Source: Sneathiella sp. (lineage in GTDB: Bacteria; Pseudomonadota; Alphaproteobacteria; Sneathiellales; Sneathiellaceae). Taken from it: a stretch of DNA of 57,071 bases. The notes below the pieces were generated by a model. It searched no databases. It saw nothing but the letters and a program-made list of their open reading frames with translations, and was not told where the DNA came from. The DNA lies in NCBI RefSeq assembly GCF_029233945.1, contig NZ_JARGOQ010000005.1:1-57071 (forward strand), in the 5' to 3' direction. The position numbers and the translations under genes are program-made. Below, piece by piece: positions 26,407 to 35,157 of this stretch (its first letter is position 1; the number at the start of each line of letters is the position of its first letter).

Positions 26407-26673
26407 TCAGGTGGCAGTCTCCTCAAGCTTGGGGTCCGGCTCCGTCTCTTCTTTATCGGGATTTTTCCGACGAATAATAATATCACCATTCTCATTCATT
26501 TCCGGAGCCTCATACTGCGGGATAGACGCAATAAAGGCCCCAAGAGCATCCATGAGCTTGGTTATGCCCTGAAGCGCAAGATTCTCTGGGTCATCCTTTT
26601 TATCATCCGCCAGAGCGGGCGGCGCGAGCGCGATAAAAACTGTAACCGCAGAAGTCAAAATGACCCGTTTCAT
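26407..26673 (-). CDS. small exported alphaproteobacterial protein
   Basis: 88 residues with a signal peptide (MKRVILTSAVTVFIALAPPALA) and a short mature part holding ALGAFIASIPQYEAPEMNENGDIIIRRKNPDK and an acidic tail. The 'YEAPE.NENGDIIIRRK' phrase is a recurring signature in small alphaproteobacterial proteins that databases often mislabel as AAA+ ATPase; nothing here resembles an ATPase. GGAGGG lies seven bases before the ATG at 26671-26673, which rules out the much longer in-frame extension that overlaps the divergent gene. Role unknown, periplasmic. Confidence 0.78.
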   Translation of the reverse strand: MKRVILTSAVTVFIALAPPALADDKKDDPENLALQGITKLMDALGAFIASIPQYEAPEMNENGDIIIRRKNPDKEETEPDPKLEETAT

Positions 26674-26800
26674 AGCAAATCCCTCCAGCGAATTAATGTG
26701 CCTTATTTCCTCTATGTAAGAAATTCTGTGGCAAATACACTGCTTTTTCATAATATAGCCTCTATGTGGCGCATTGGAAACATGAGGCGAAAGTCCAACT

Positions 26801-27661
26801 ATGTTTGATCTTGTCATCATGGTGGACTGGTCCGCGGCCGCCTCACCAGGACCCGCAAAGCCATCGCCGGATAGATGCTGGCTTGCCTGGTCCGTCGGAG
26901 GCGTTCTCTCTAATGCGGAGTATTTTCGCACCCGCGCCACCTGCATGACGCGCATTCATGAATTGCTCGTAAATAATGACGGTTCCGCCTGCGTCGGGTT
27001 CGATTTCCCCTTCGGGTACCCCGCCGGAAGCGGCCTTGGCGGTGGGCGTTCGGCCTCCGCATATATCGCACAGCACCTGACCTCCGACGAACTGGACAAG
27101 AACAACCGCTTCGACGTGGCTTCCCGACTGAATGAGCAGATATCGGACGGCGCAGGACCCTTCTGGGGATGCCCGTCAACCGCAGAAACAGCCTATCTTA
27201 CCGCCAAGAAGCCCGCGTTCGTCCATACAGAATTCACGGAGTGGCGCACTGTCGAAAAATTCCTTCGGGAGCAAAGAAAGGAGCATTCAATCTCCACAGT
27301 CTGGAAGCTATATACAACCGGGTCGGTCGGTAGCCAGTCCCTCACCGGCCTGAAAGAATTGAATGATCTCGCACGCCAGCCTGACATAGCGCATCGCGTC
27401 AAATTCTGGCCGTTTGAAACAAACTGGGAAGCGGATCTGGACGGGATCATCCTCACGGAAATCTGGCCAAGCCTGAATAGCCATGCGTCCTATGACCATC
27501 CGATAAAAGATGCGCGTCAGGTTCTGGCCTGCCGAGACTGGCTATTGGAAAAAATCGCTGCAGGGGACGTGCAGGAAGCTTTTGCAGCACCTAAATGGCT
27601 GTCGCCGTCACGGGAGAGGAAATGCCGGAACGAAGAGGGATGGATTTTAGGCGTCCGGTAG
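26801..27661 (+). CDS. DUF429-like protein (predicted RNase H-type fold)
   Basis: 286 residues. The start MFDLVIMVDWSAAASPGPAKPSPDRCWLAW is typical of a widespread alphaproteobacterial family with a conserved VDWSA motif; a later ACVGFDFPFGYPAGSG gives a second acidic strand. The alternating strands with Asp residues resemble the RNase H-like DUF429 fold, so a nuclease role is possible but unproven. Databases sometimes name relatives after cobalamin or molybdopterin synthesis, which nothing here supports. GAGGCGA precedes the ATG. Its last 15 bases overlap the end of the convergent CCA-adding-enzyme gene. Confidence 0.7.
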   Translation: MFDLVIMVDWSAAASPGPAKPSPDRCWLAWSVGGVLSNAEYFRTRATCMTRIHELLVNNDGSACVGFDFPFGYPAGSGLGGGRSASAYIAQHLTSDELDKNNRFDVASRLNEQISDGAGPFWGCPSTAETAYLTAKKPAFVHTEFTEWRTVEKFLREQRKEHSISTVWKLYTTGSVGSQSLTGLKELNDLARQPDIAHRVKFWPFETNWEADLDGIILTEIWPSLNSHASYDHPIKDARQVLACRDWLLEKIAAGDVQEAFAAPKWLSPSRERKCRNEEGWILGVR

Positions 27662-28867
27662 GAATTCTTGAAGCAAATCGGCCTTGGTGCGCTTAAAACC
27701 AGAGGCGATCCAGCTCTGCTCCATCTTTTGCAGAAGTTGCCCCAGCCTCTTCCCCTCTCCTACGCCAAGTTTCAGGAGATCACCGCCCGTGACCGGAAAC
27801 GGCGGCGCGGTCCATCGCTTAGCTTCCTCCAGATAGATATCCAGCTTGACCTCCGGGCCGAGCGCCGCCCATAGCAGCAGGGTCTGGTCTACAAAGCCAG
27901 CCTTCCCGAGTTTATAGAGAAGCGTCCGGCAGGCGGATATGGGCATATCAGCTCCTACCTCTTTCCCGCACATCGTTGCAAGCCGTTCTTTTTGCTTGTT
28001 AGAGAAACGGAGTTTTCCTGCAAGAAACAATACTCTATCCTTGTCGCCGTCCAAAAGCGCCGCGAACCGCAAAAGCGCATCACTTGGAGCGCCCAGAGAT
28101 AAGAGAGAATTCAAGCGAGACAAATCGGCCGGTCCACCAAGGAGGACCGTAAGGACCCCGGTTTCGCTCATAAGGCCAAGAGCAGGACCCGGATTATCCG
28201 TACCGAGCAGAAGTAACAACTCTTTCTGCACCCGCTCTGCCGACAACTGATCCAGCTGACCCGCCGCCTTCGCGCAGGCATGCAATGCATGCTCATCGGG
28301 GTTATTCTCACCGAAGCGGGCATAGAAGCGGAAATAGCGCAAAACACGCAAATAGTCTTCACGGATGCGGTCGTCTGCATTTCCTATAAAGCGGACATGA
28401 CCGGCGGCGAGATCGGCAAGGCCACCGACCGGATCAACCAATTCACCTTCGGGATCGAGGTAAAGGGCATTAAAGGTAAAATCCCGCCGCTCTGCATCAC
28501 GCTCCCAGTCCTGGGTGAAGGCAATATCGGCATGACGCCCATGACCGACCAGATCAACCCGCAAGGTCGTAATCTCGAAATGCCGCTTGTTCAGCACAGC
28601 TGTGATGGTGCCATGATCAAGCCCTGTGGGAAGCGCCGTGATACCAGCCCGCTCCAGCCCTTGCATTACCGCACCGGGCAGCAGATTCGTTGCGATATCG
28701 ATATCTTCTGTCGCCAGATCCAGCAGCGCATCGCGTACGCAGCCTCCGACGAAACGGGCGGCGCCCCCTTCATTCCTTAATGCATTGATGATGGCCTGGG
28801 TTTCCGGCCAACGCCGCCAGGCAGGAGGGTGCGTGAGAAGATCTGTGAGCCGATGCTGCTCTGGCAT
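27647..28867 (-). CDS. cca: CCA tRNA nucleotidyltransferase / poly(A) polymerase family
   Basis: 406 residues. Class II nucleotidyltransferase head: ARFVGGCVRDALLDLATEDIDIATNL with the GG and DxD catalytic motifs, then ERDAERRDFTFNALYLDPEGELVDPVGG, DRIREDYLRVLRYFRFYARF and the LSAERVQKELLLLL helical region. The length suits an alphaproteobacterial CCA-adding enzyme, which repairs or completes tRNA 3' ends. The nearby tRNA-Val already encodes CCA, so this is likely maintenance for that gene. It is the last gene of the operon DUF1285, nudix, DUF6111, cca, seven bases after the DUF6111 gene. Confidence 0.92.
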   Translation of the reverse strand: MPEQHRLTDLLTHPPAWRRWPETQAIINALRNEGGAARFVGGCVRDALLDLATEDIDIATNLLPGAVMQGLERAGITALPTGLDHGTITAVLNKRHFEITTLRVDLVGHGRHADIAFTQDWERDAERRDFTFNALYLDPEGELVDPVGGLADLAAGHVRFIGNADDRIREDYLRVLRYFRFYARFGENNPDEHALHACAKAAGQLDQLSAERVQKELLLLLGTDNPGPALGLMSETGVLTVLLGGPADLSRLNSLLSLGAPSDALLRFAALLDGDKDRVLFLAGKLRFSNKQKERLATMCGKEVGADMPISACRTLLYKLGKAGFVDQTLLLWAALGPEVKLDIYLEEAKRWTAPPFPVTGGDLLKLGVGEGKRLGQLLQKMEQSWIASGFKRTKADLLQEFLPDA

Positions 28868-28874
28868 CGCGCCG

Positions 28875-29156
28875 TCACTCTTTCTTTTCGGCAGGCAGAA
28901 TCTGCGAATCGATTATTCGACCATCTTCAAATCTGGGCGGTACGTAGACAGTCCCCTCGCTTGGTTCCCCAGTCACCAGCCCCAGCCCAATCAGGCTAGC
29001 CGCCATCAGCAACAGCCCACTTATCGTCGAGATGGCGAGGGACGTTTTACCCCATTTTTTGTCTCCGCCCGCACGCGCGTTGAAATACAGGTAAACGCCA
29101 TAAACGACGAAAGGAAGAATGAGAGGAATAATATGGAAAAGTATAGATCTGATCAT
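28875..29156 (-). CDS. DUF6111 family small membrane protein
   Basis: 93 residues with two membrane segments (ILFHIIPLILPFVVYGVYLYF and LAISTISGLLLMAASLIGLGLV). The short tail GTVYVPPRFEDGRIIDSQI has the PP-x-FEDGRI motif I associate with DUF6111. Inner membrane; function unknown. Its ATG overlaps the stop of the nudix gene by four bases (ATGA), so the two are translationally coupled, and it precedes cca by seven bases. Confidence 0.85.
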   Translation of the reverse strand: MIRSILFHIIPLILPFVVYGVYLYFNARAGGDKKWGKTSLAISTISGLLLMAASLIGLGLVTGEPSEGTVYVPPRFEDGRIIDSQILPAEKKE

Positions 29157-29806
29157 TTCAACATTATCCGTTCCGATAAATCCTTAATCATGCCAGCCGT
29201 GGCGCCCCAGATATAATACTCACCGAACGGAATTGCATACCAGAACCTTTCCACGCCATTGCGGAACCCGCTATGTTTTTTGCGGTTCGCCTGATCAAGA
29301 AGGAAGTCGAGCGGGACTTCGAAAATTTCCGACACCTCACCGGCCTCCGGCCGCAAATCGAATGCGGGTTCAACAAGCCCGACAACCGGCGTCACAGAGT
29401 ATTGGGTCACGGTGACATATGTCGTCAAAGATCCGATAACCTCTACTAAGTCCGGATCGAGCGAAATCTCTTCCTGGGACTCGCGCAGCGCTGTTGCAAC
29501 AGCATTTTCGTCGCCCTCGTCCGCCCGTCCGCCGGGAAAGCTGATCTGGCCTGCATGCTTGGAAAGATGCGTTGCACGGCGGGTCAGAATAACAGTTGGA
29601 CCGTCCTTCCGAAGGACAATAGGGACGAGAACCGCAGCCGGAACAAACGGCAGATCAACATCCGGGGCGCTCGCCGGGTTCAGATCATGATCCCCGCGCA
29701 TTTTGTCCATTAGAGTCAGCGCGGGCGACAATGCCGTTGGCACAGGCTCCAGCGATTGCCTTAAAACTTCAGTCAGCTCCTGCTTCTTACTTATCAAAAA
29801 TGTCAT
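29153..29806 (-). CDS. CoA pyrophosphatase (nudix hydrolase)
   Basis: 217 residues. The nudix core contains the CoA-pyrophosphatase signature LTRRATHLSKHAGQISFPGGRADEGD, followed by the helix ALRESQEEISLDPDLVEVIG. PGG and REXXEE supply the metal site. Enzymes of this branch cleave CoA and oxidised CoA to 3',5'-ADP and phosphopantetheine. The C-terminus (GFRNGVERFWYAIPFGEYYIWGATAGMIKDLSERI) is family-typical. It overlaps the DUF1285 gene upstream by 20 bases and DUF6111 downstream by four. Confidence 0.92.
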   Translation of the reverse strand: MTFLISKKQELTEVLRQSLEPVPTALSPALTLMDKMRGDHDLNPASAPDVDLPFVPAAVLVPIVLRKDGPTVILTRRATHLSKHAGQISFPGGRADEGDENAVATALRESQEEISLDPDLVEVIGSLTTYVTVTQYSVTPVVGLVEPAFDLRPEAGEVSEIFEVPLDFLLDQANRKKHSGFRNGVERFWYAIPFGEYYIWGATAGMIKDLSERIMLK

Positions 29807-30371
29807 TCACTAATCCGAGTTCAAAAAACTGTCCGCTACTCCAAAATCCGAAACGGGCCTCATCCTCTATATTTTCTTCTCCGGCAAGATTTACAAGATC
29901 GTAGAAAACCGGCCGGTTGATCAGCGCCTCCAGATTTGCCCGAACACGGACATAAGGGGACGGTTCTTTCGTTTCCGGATCAATTTCCAGGCGAAACGGA
30001 TGCTCTTCATCCATGATCACGAAATCGTCAACATTAGTGCGGAAGCTGATTACTCTCTCCCGCCCTTCCCCTTCAACAAACATCTCGACAGCAACAAACG
30101 GGGCATCATCAACGGTGATTCCGATCTTCTCTATCGGCGTCACAAGATAGTATTTTTCGTCATCATCAAGCCTGATAACCCCGGAAAACAGCTTTACCAG
30201 CGGTTTCCGGCCGATGGGTGATCCGAGATAGAACCAGGTCCCATCGCGGGCAATCCGCATATCGAGATCACCGCAAAAATCGGGATTCCACAGATGAACC
30301 GGCGGGTGCTTTTGCCCTTCAATCTGTTTGATAATGGCCCCGAGGCCGTCTTTTGTCTCCATAGTTGTCAT
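29787..30371 (-). CDS. DUF1285 domain-containing protein
   Basis: 194 residues. Family features: HPPVHLWNPDFCGDLDMRIARDGTWFYLGSPIGRKPLVKLFSGVIRLDDDEKYYLVTPIEKIGITVDDAPFVAVEM and RLEIDPETKEPSPYVRVRANLEALINRPVFYDLVN. The fold is beta-rich and no reaction is known. It is the first gene of the operon that leads to cca and is divergent from moxR across 110 bases. Two possible start Met codons sit close together (30371 and 30362). Confidence 0.88.
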   Translation of the reverse strand: MTTMETKDGLGAIIKQIEGQKHPPVHLWNPDFCGDLDMRIARDGTWFYLGSPIGRKPLVKLFSGVIRLDDDEKYYLVTPIEKIGITVDDAPFVAVEMFVEGEGRERVISFRTNVDDFVIMDEEHPFRLEIDPETKEPSPYVRVRANLEALINRPVFYDLVNLAGEENIEDEARFGFWSSGQFFELGLVNDIFDK

Positions 30372-30423
30372 AATTTTGGCCTTAAACGCTCATTTTTTGA
30401 TACTATATTTAGGTTAGTCCTCG

Positions 30424-30442
30424 CTGGCTACCAAATCGCCAG
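30424..30442. repeat. inverted repeat in the DUF1285/moxR divergent promoter region
   Basis: CTGGC (30424-30428) and GCCAG (30438-30442) flank a nine-base spacer in the 110-base region between the two divergent operons. Short, so it could be chance, but the position suits a shared operator. Confidence 0.3.
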
Positions 30443-30481
30443 TTCAGATTACTCATTTTTCACAGATGATGACAGGCTCAC

Positions 30482-31480
30482 ATGAACACAACTGGCAACA
30501 CCGAACGGGAAATAGTCGAAAGAGTAGACAGCCTATCTGAAAAGTTCTCCGACCTTAAATCCGGTATAGGCGAGTTCATTTTCGGTCAGGATCAGGTGGT
30601 CGAGCTTACATTAATCACCCTCCTTGCCCGCGGGCACGCTTTATTGATTGGCGTTCCGGGCCTTGCCAAAACCCGTCTTGTCGAGACATTAGGCGGCGTG
30701 CTCGGTCTGGATGACAAACGCGTCCAGTTTACCCCAGACCTGATGCCCGCCGATATACTGGGCTCGGAAATTCTCGAAACAGCTGAGGACGGCAGCCGCC
30801 ATTTCAAATTTCTGAAAGGGCCTATATTCGGTCAAATACTAATGGCGGACGAGATTAACCGCGCCAGCCCTCGCACCCAGTCCGCCCTGCTTCAGGCGAT
30901 GCAGGAAGAGATGGTCACGATCGCTGGACAGACCTATCCCCTTCCGCAGCCGTTCCATGTGCTTGCCACGCAAAACCCGATTGAGCAGGAAGGAACCTAT
31001 CCCCTGCCCGAGGCGCAGCTCGACCGTTTCCTGATGCAAATCAATGTCGGCTATCCGGACCGGGAGACTGAACGGCGCATCCTCCTTGAAACCACTGTCA
31101 ATGAAGAGGCGGCCCCAGTTCAGATTCTCTCCCCTGCGGAGTTGATGGAGGCGCAGCATCTGGTTCGCGAAATGCCGGTGAGCGATTCCGTCATCGATGC
31201 CATATTAAAACTGGTGCGCGAGGGACGCCCCGGCGAGAGCGAAAACGAACTGATCAACAAATATGTATCCTGGGGGCCTGGGCCGAGGGCCAGTCAGGCG
31301 CTTATTCTGGCGGTACGCGCGCGGGCTTTGCTTGAAAAAAGATTGAGCCCGTCGATTGATGATGTTGTTGCGCTCGCCAAGCCGGTGCTGCGTCACCGGA
31401 TGGCGCTTTCCTATGCGGCCCGAGCGGAGAATATAACGATGGAGGATATCATCGACTCGCTTACGGTTCCGCTGGAGTAA
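30482..31480 (+). CDS. MoxR family AAA+ ATPase
   Basis: 332 residues. Walker A is in LIGVPGLAKTRLVETLGG, Walker B in ILMADEINRASPRTQSALLQAMQEEMV, sensor 1 in VLATQNPIEQEGTYPLPEAQLDRFLM, and the lid follows. MoxR ATPases act as chaperones that mature or remodel partner proteins, usually encoded next door with DUF58 and von Willebrand-type membrane proteins, exactly as here. Cytoplasmic, likely hexameric. First gene of a four-gene operon; the DUF58 gene starts three bases after its stop. Confidence 0.94.
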   Translation: MNTTGNTEREIVERVDSLSEKFSDLKSGIGEFIFGQDQVVELTLITLLARGHALLIGVPGLAKTRLVETLGGVLGLDDKRVQFTPDLMPADILGSEILETAEDGSRHFKFLKGPIFGQILMADEINRASPRTQSALLQAMQEEMVTIAGQTYPLPQPFHVLATQNPIEQEGTYPLPEAQLDRFLMQINVGYPDRETERRILLETTVNEEAAPVQILSPAELMEAQHLVREMPVSDSVIDAILKLVREGRPGESENELINKYVSWGPGPRASQALILAVRARALLEKRLSPSIDDVVALAKPVLRHRMALSYAARAENITMEDIIDSLTVPLE

Positions 31481-31483
31481 AAC

Positions 31484-32389
31484 ATGTTCAAACCGCGTCG
31501 CGTGAGTACCCAGCAACTGGATGACAGGGTAAAAGCTGAAAGGCTTGCGCAGACGCTACCACCGTTGATACTTGCCGCGGAAAATCTGGTGAATGCCTTT
31601 GATATGGGAGTTCACGGAAGGCGACGCGCCGGAACCGGAGAAGATTTCTGGCAATTCAAACAATATGGCCCGGATGATCCGACAACCAGCATAGACTGGC
31701 GGCAAAGTGCCAAGCGCGAGCATATATATATCAAGCAGAAGGAGCAGGAAACCGCGGAAACTGTCTGGATCTGGCGGGATACATCCCAAACCATGGACTA
31801 TGGATCGGATCGCGCGGAACAGTCCAAGCTGGACCGCGCGACATTGCTTAGCCTTGCGCTTGCACTCTCTCTTTCAAAAAGTGGCGAAAAATTCGGCTTG
31901 ATTGGGCAGGCCGAAAAAGCATCGACCGGGCCTGCTTCTTTTAATCGGTTTGTCGGCCGCGTTTCGGAAATTCAGAGCCCGTCCCTGATTGACCTCAAAT
32001 TTGCCGATCAACTGTCAAATAAATCGACTGTGGTCTTGATCAGTGATTTCCTCGTTGACCCGTCAGAAATTTCCCAGATGGTGAGCCACTTTGTCAATCT
32101 CGGTTGTCGCGGGTTCCTGATGCATGTCGCCGATCCGGTGGAGGCCGACCTTCCCTTCGATGGGCGCACCCGGTTTCTGCCCATGACGGAAGGAGATGAT
32201 ATCACTCTTGGCCGGGTTGAAGTTGTGCGAGATGATTATCAATCGCTCTTTAACGCGCATCGGCAGGAACTTCTCGAAATCGCGAGGAAAGTCTCCTGGG
32301 ATTATAGTTTCCATCGAACGGACGCCCCAGCAAGTGAAGCCTTCGCCGCGCTCTATTCCGCCCTCAATATACGGGGGGGCAAGGCATAA
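31484..32389 (+). CDS. DUF58 domain-containing protein
   Basis: 301 residues. The DUF58 signature GRRRAGTGEDFWQFKQYGPDDPTTSIDWRQSAKREHIYIKQKEQETAETVWIWRDTSQTMDYGS is present. It is followed by a vWA-like half with a DTSQTM (MIDAS-type) motif and VVLISDFLVDPSEI. DUF58 proteins are the usual partners of MoxR ATPases. This one lacks membrane segments and should be cytoplasmic, perhaps bridging the ATPase and the membrane partners downstream. Its stop codon shares one base with the start of the next gene (TAATG). Confidence 0.92.
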   Translation: MFKPRRVSTQQLDDRVKAERLAQTLPPLILAAENLVNAFDMGVHGRRRAGTGEDFWQFKQYGPDDPTTSIDWRQSAKREHIYIKQKEQETAETVWIWRDTSQTMDYGSDRAEQSKLDRATLLSLALALSLSKSGEKFGLIGQAEKASTGPASFNRFVGRVSEIQSPSLIDLKFADQLSNKSTVVLISDFLVDPSEISQMVSHFVNLGCRGFLMHVADPVEADLPFDGRTRFLPMTEGDDITLGRVEVVRDDYQSLFNAHRQELLEIARKVSWDYSFHRTDAPASEAFAALYSALNIRGGKA

Positions 32390-35157
32390 TGGCAGCGATC
32401 ACGTCCATTTCCTTCCTTTTTCCCTGGGTACTGACAGCCCTCCTAACGCTCCCGTTGATCTGGTGGCTTTTGCGCATTGTTCCGCCGCGCCCAAAATCCG
32501 TGATATTCCCGGCAATCCGGTTTCTGTATCGTCTGAAAAAAGATGAACAATCAGCGGCGACAACGCCCTGGTGGCTGCTACTTTTGAGATTGGTGATTGC
32601 GGCCCTTATCATTCTGGCCATCGCCGGGCCCATCCTCAATCTTCCGGAGCAGCGTGACAGCAGCGGTGACGTCGTCATGATTGTCGATGATGGCTGGACC
32701 GCCGCCGAATCCTGGAACGACCTGAAAGCAACGCTAAACAAGCTGGTACAGGAAACAACCCGGCAGGAACGCCAGGTATACATCGTTACGACGTCGCGGG
32801 AAGTTGAAGGCAGACTGCCCTCCCTGAGCCCGCTGGCCGATCGGGAGGCGCTCGGTATTGCCGCATCGCTGGAGCCAAAATCCTGGCCGTCATATTACGG
32901 CGATCTCTCCCAGCTTTTGCCGCGCCTTGAATCTCTCGATAACCCTGAGTTTATCTGGCTATCGAGCGGTATCCTGCAGGAAACAGACATTCCCGATCTT
33001 GAAGATTTCTTCACCAGGCTGACTGAAATAGGCCCCCTGACTATTTTCCATGAAGAAAGCGTCATCGCCACACCGGTCATTGGCGTACCCAGTATCAACA
33101 GCGAAAAACTGAGAGTACCGTTGAACCTTCCGGCAGGTGCCGCCGCGAATGAAGGTGTCCTCACCGCCATTGTGGATGACGGAAAAATTATCGCCTCGCT
33201 TCCATTCACATTTTTAGAGAATGAAACATCCGCCTTCGTTGATCTGAATATCCCGAACAAGATCCGGAATGATATCCGCCGACTTGAAATCAGCAATAGC
33301 CGGAATGCCGGTTCCATTTTCCTGCTCGATCAGCGTTGGCAGCGGCGTCAGGTCGGTCTGGTCACAAGTGTATCCGAGCAGGTTGATCAGCCGCTCCTCG
33401 ATGAGGTTCATTACCTGACCCAGGCGCTGACCCCCTTCTTTGATATCACGCGCGGCACAATTGAAGGGCTAGTGGCAGAGGACCAATCCCTTATCGTACT
33501 GGGGGATGCGGCAAACCTGCCCGAAGGCATTGAAAGGAAACTTGTCGACTGGATCGCCAAGGGGGGCGTGCTTGTTCGTTTTGCCGGACCGAAGCTCGCG
33601 AACTCAAACGGTGCGCTTGTGCCGGTCAATCTCCGTTCCGGCAATCGCAGCCTTCAAGGGGCGATGTCCTGGAACCAACCTGCACCTCTTGGGCCCATTC
33701 CACAATCCAGCCCGTTCTTTGGCCTTTCTATTCCGACGGATGTAGCCGTTAACAAGCAAGTTCTTGCAAATCCATCCCCCGAGCTTCTTGATAAGACATG
33801 GGCCCAGTTGGAAGACGGCACACCGCTGGTGACAGCCGACAGGCAGGGCAACGGCTGGCTGGTACTGTTCCACACCACCGCCACGCCCGAATGGTCGAAT
33901 TTGGCGATTTCCGGACTATTTGTGGAGATGCTGCGCGAGATTGGCAATCTTGGCCAATTGACAAGCCAGAATTTTTCCAGTCAACGAAGCCTGCCGCCGT
34001 TCCAGCTCATGGATGGATTTGGGAGCCTCCGCAGCGAAACCGGCATAGCCGAACCGATCAACACCGCAGAGATGGAAGATCTGATTCTGGATGCCCGCCA
34101 TCCACCCGGTTATTACGGGGATGAGAATTTCAGTATCGCCATTAATATTGGCCAGTTCGAAGCAGACTATTCCGTTGTGGATATGGGACAGTTCCCCGCG
34201 ACTATCCGGTATTTCGACAGATCGGCCGTTGTTGACCTGATCCTGCCCGTCCTTCTTGCCGCGCTGCTTTTGGTGCTGGTCGATCAAATCGTATCGCTTC
34301 ATTTACAGGGCAAACTGCCTGCCCTTCGAACGGTGTCGCGCGCAGCCGCCCTCTTCATTGTCATCGCGGCCAGTGTGAATGTCATGTCAGTGGAAACATC
34401 GGCGCAGGAGGCTGATCTCGACGGGGATGCCAAGGCACTCGCGGCCACACTCGACACCCGGCTTGGCTACATCCGCACCCATGATTCAACGGTCGACAGG
34501 ATGAGCCATAACGGGCTTGCCGGGCTAAGCCGACAACTCAGGAACAGGACGGCGGTTGAGACCAAAGACCCGCTCCCGATTGATATAGAACGGGACGAGC
34601 TTATTTTCTACCCCTTGATATACTGGCCCGTTACCCCGGATTTTCCGGCTCTTTCGGAGCAGGCGATCCTCAAATTAAATGACTATTTCAATGGCGGCGG
34701 GACAATTCTGTTTGATACCCGCAACCAGAACAATGTCGGCCAGTTTGGACCGGATCTCTATAACAGCCCGGAAAACATTCGTCTTCGGCAGCTGACCGCA
34801 AGACTGGATATTCCGCGAATACATCAGGTCCCTCCGGACCATGTCGTCACCCGCGCTTTCTACCTGATGCAAACCTTTCCCGGTCGGTATGACGGCGGCG
34901 ACGTCTGGATTGAAGACACCGCTGGCATTCAAGGGAACGACGGCGTCGCCTCGATCGTTATCGGTAGCAATGACTGGGCCGCCGCCTGGGCGATTGACGC
35001 AGATGGCCGCTATCAGGCGGCCACACTTCCCGGGAACGAACGACAGAGAGAGCTGGCATATCGCTTCGGCATTAATCTGGTGATGTATACGCTCACCGGA
35101 AATTATAAGGCGGATCAGGTCCATATCCCTGCTATTCTGGAAAGGCTGGGGCAATGA
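32389..35157 (+). CDS. BatA/DUF4159 membrane protein
   Basis: 922 residues. The N-terminal about 85 residues form a BatA-type unit with two membrane spans (FPWVLTALLTLPLIWWLLRIV and WWLLLLRLVIAALIILAIAGPIL). A large region follows with a vWA-like start (VVMIVDDGWTA) and a Rossmann/amidotransferase-like part (LIVLGDAANLPEGIERKLVDWIAKGGVLVRF). A third span lies around residues 615-640 (VDLILPVLLAALLLVLVDQIV) and another hydrophobic stretch just after it. The C-terminal about 220 residues are DUF4159 (ERDELIFYPLIYWPVTPDFPALSEQAILKLNDYFNGGGTILFDTRNQ), probably periplasmic. The role is unknown; the context suggests a client or effector of MoxR. It overlaps the next gene by four bases. Confidence 0.9.
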   Translation: MAAITSISFLFPWVLTALLTLPLIWWLLRIVPPRPKSVIFPAIRFLYRLKKDEQSAATTPWWLLLLRLVIAALIILAIAGPILNLPEQRDSSGDVVMIVDDGWTAAESWNDLKATLNKLVQETTRQERQVYIVTTSREVEGRLPSLSPLADREALGIAASLEPKSWPSYYGDLSQLLPRLESLDNPEFIWLSSGILQETDIPDLEDFFTRLTEIGPLTIFHEESVIATPVIGVPSINSEKLRVPLNLPAGAAANEGVLTAIVDDGKIIASLPFTFLENETSAFVDLNIPNKIRNDIRRLEISNSRNAGSIFLLDQRWQRRQVGLVTSVSEQVDQPLLDEVHYLTQALTPFFDITRGTIEGLVAEDQSLIVLGDAANLPEGIERKLVDWIAKGGVLVRFAGPKLANSNGALVPVNLRSGNRSLQGAMSWNQPAPLGPIPQSSPFFGLSIPTDVAVNKQVLANPSPELLDKTWAQLEDGTPLVTADRQGNGWLVLFHTTATPEWSNLAISGLFVEMLREIGNLGQLTSQNFSSQRSLPPFQLMDGFGSLRSETGIAEPINTAEMEDLILDARHPPGYYGDENFSIAINIGQFEADYSVVDMGQFPATIRYFDRSAVVDLILPVLLAALLLVLVDQIVSLHLQGKLPALRTVSRAAALFIVIAASVNVMSVETSAQEADLDGDAKALAATLDTRLGYIRTHDSTVDRMSHNGLAGLSRQLRNRTAVETKDPLPIDIERDELIFYPLIYWPVTPDFPALSEQAILKLNDYFNGGGTILFDTRNQNNVGQFGPDLYNSPENIRLRQLTARLDIPRIHQVPPDHVVTRAFYLMQTFPGRYDGGDVWIEDTAGIQGNDGVASIVIGSNDWAAAWAIDADGRYQAATLPGNERQRELAYRFGINLVMYTLTGNYKADQVHIPAILERLGQ

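Noticed and set aside
26674-26955. N-terminal extension of the small exported protein
   Set aside because: It would overlap the divergent gene and hide a signal peptide that has its own GGAGGG site directly upstream.
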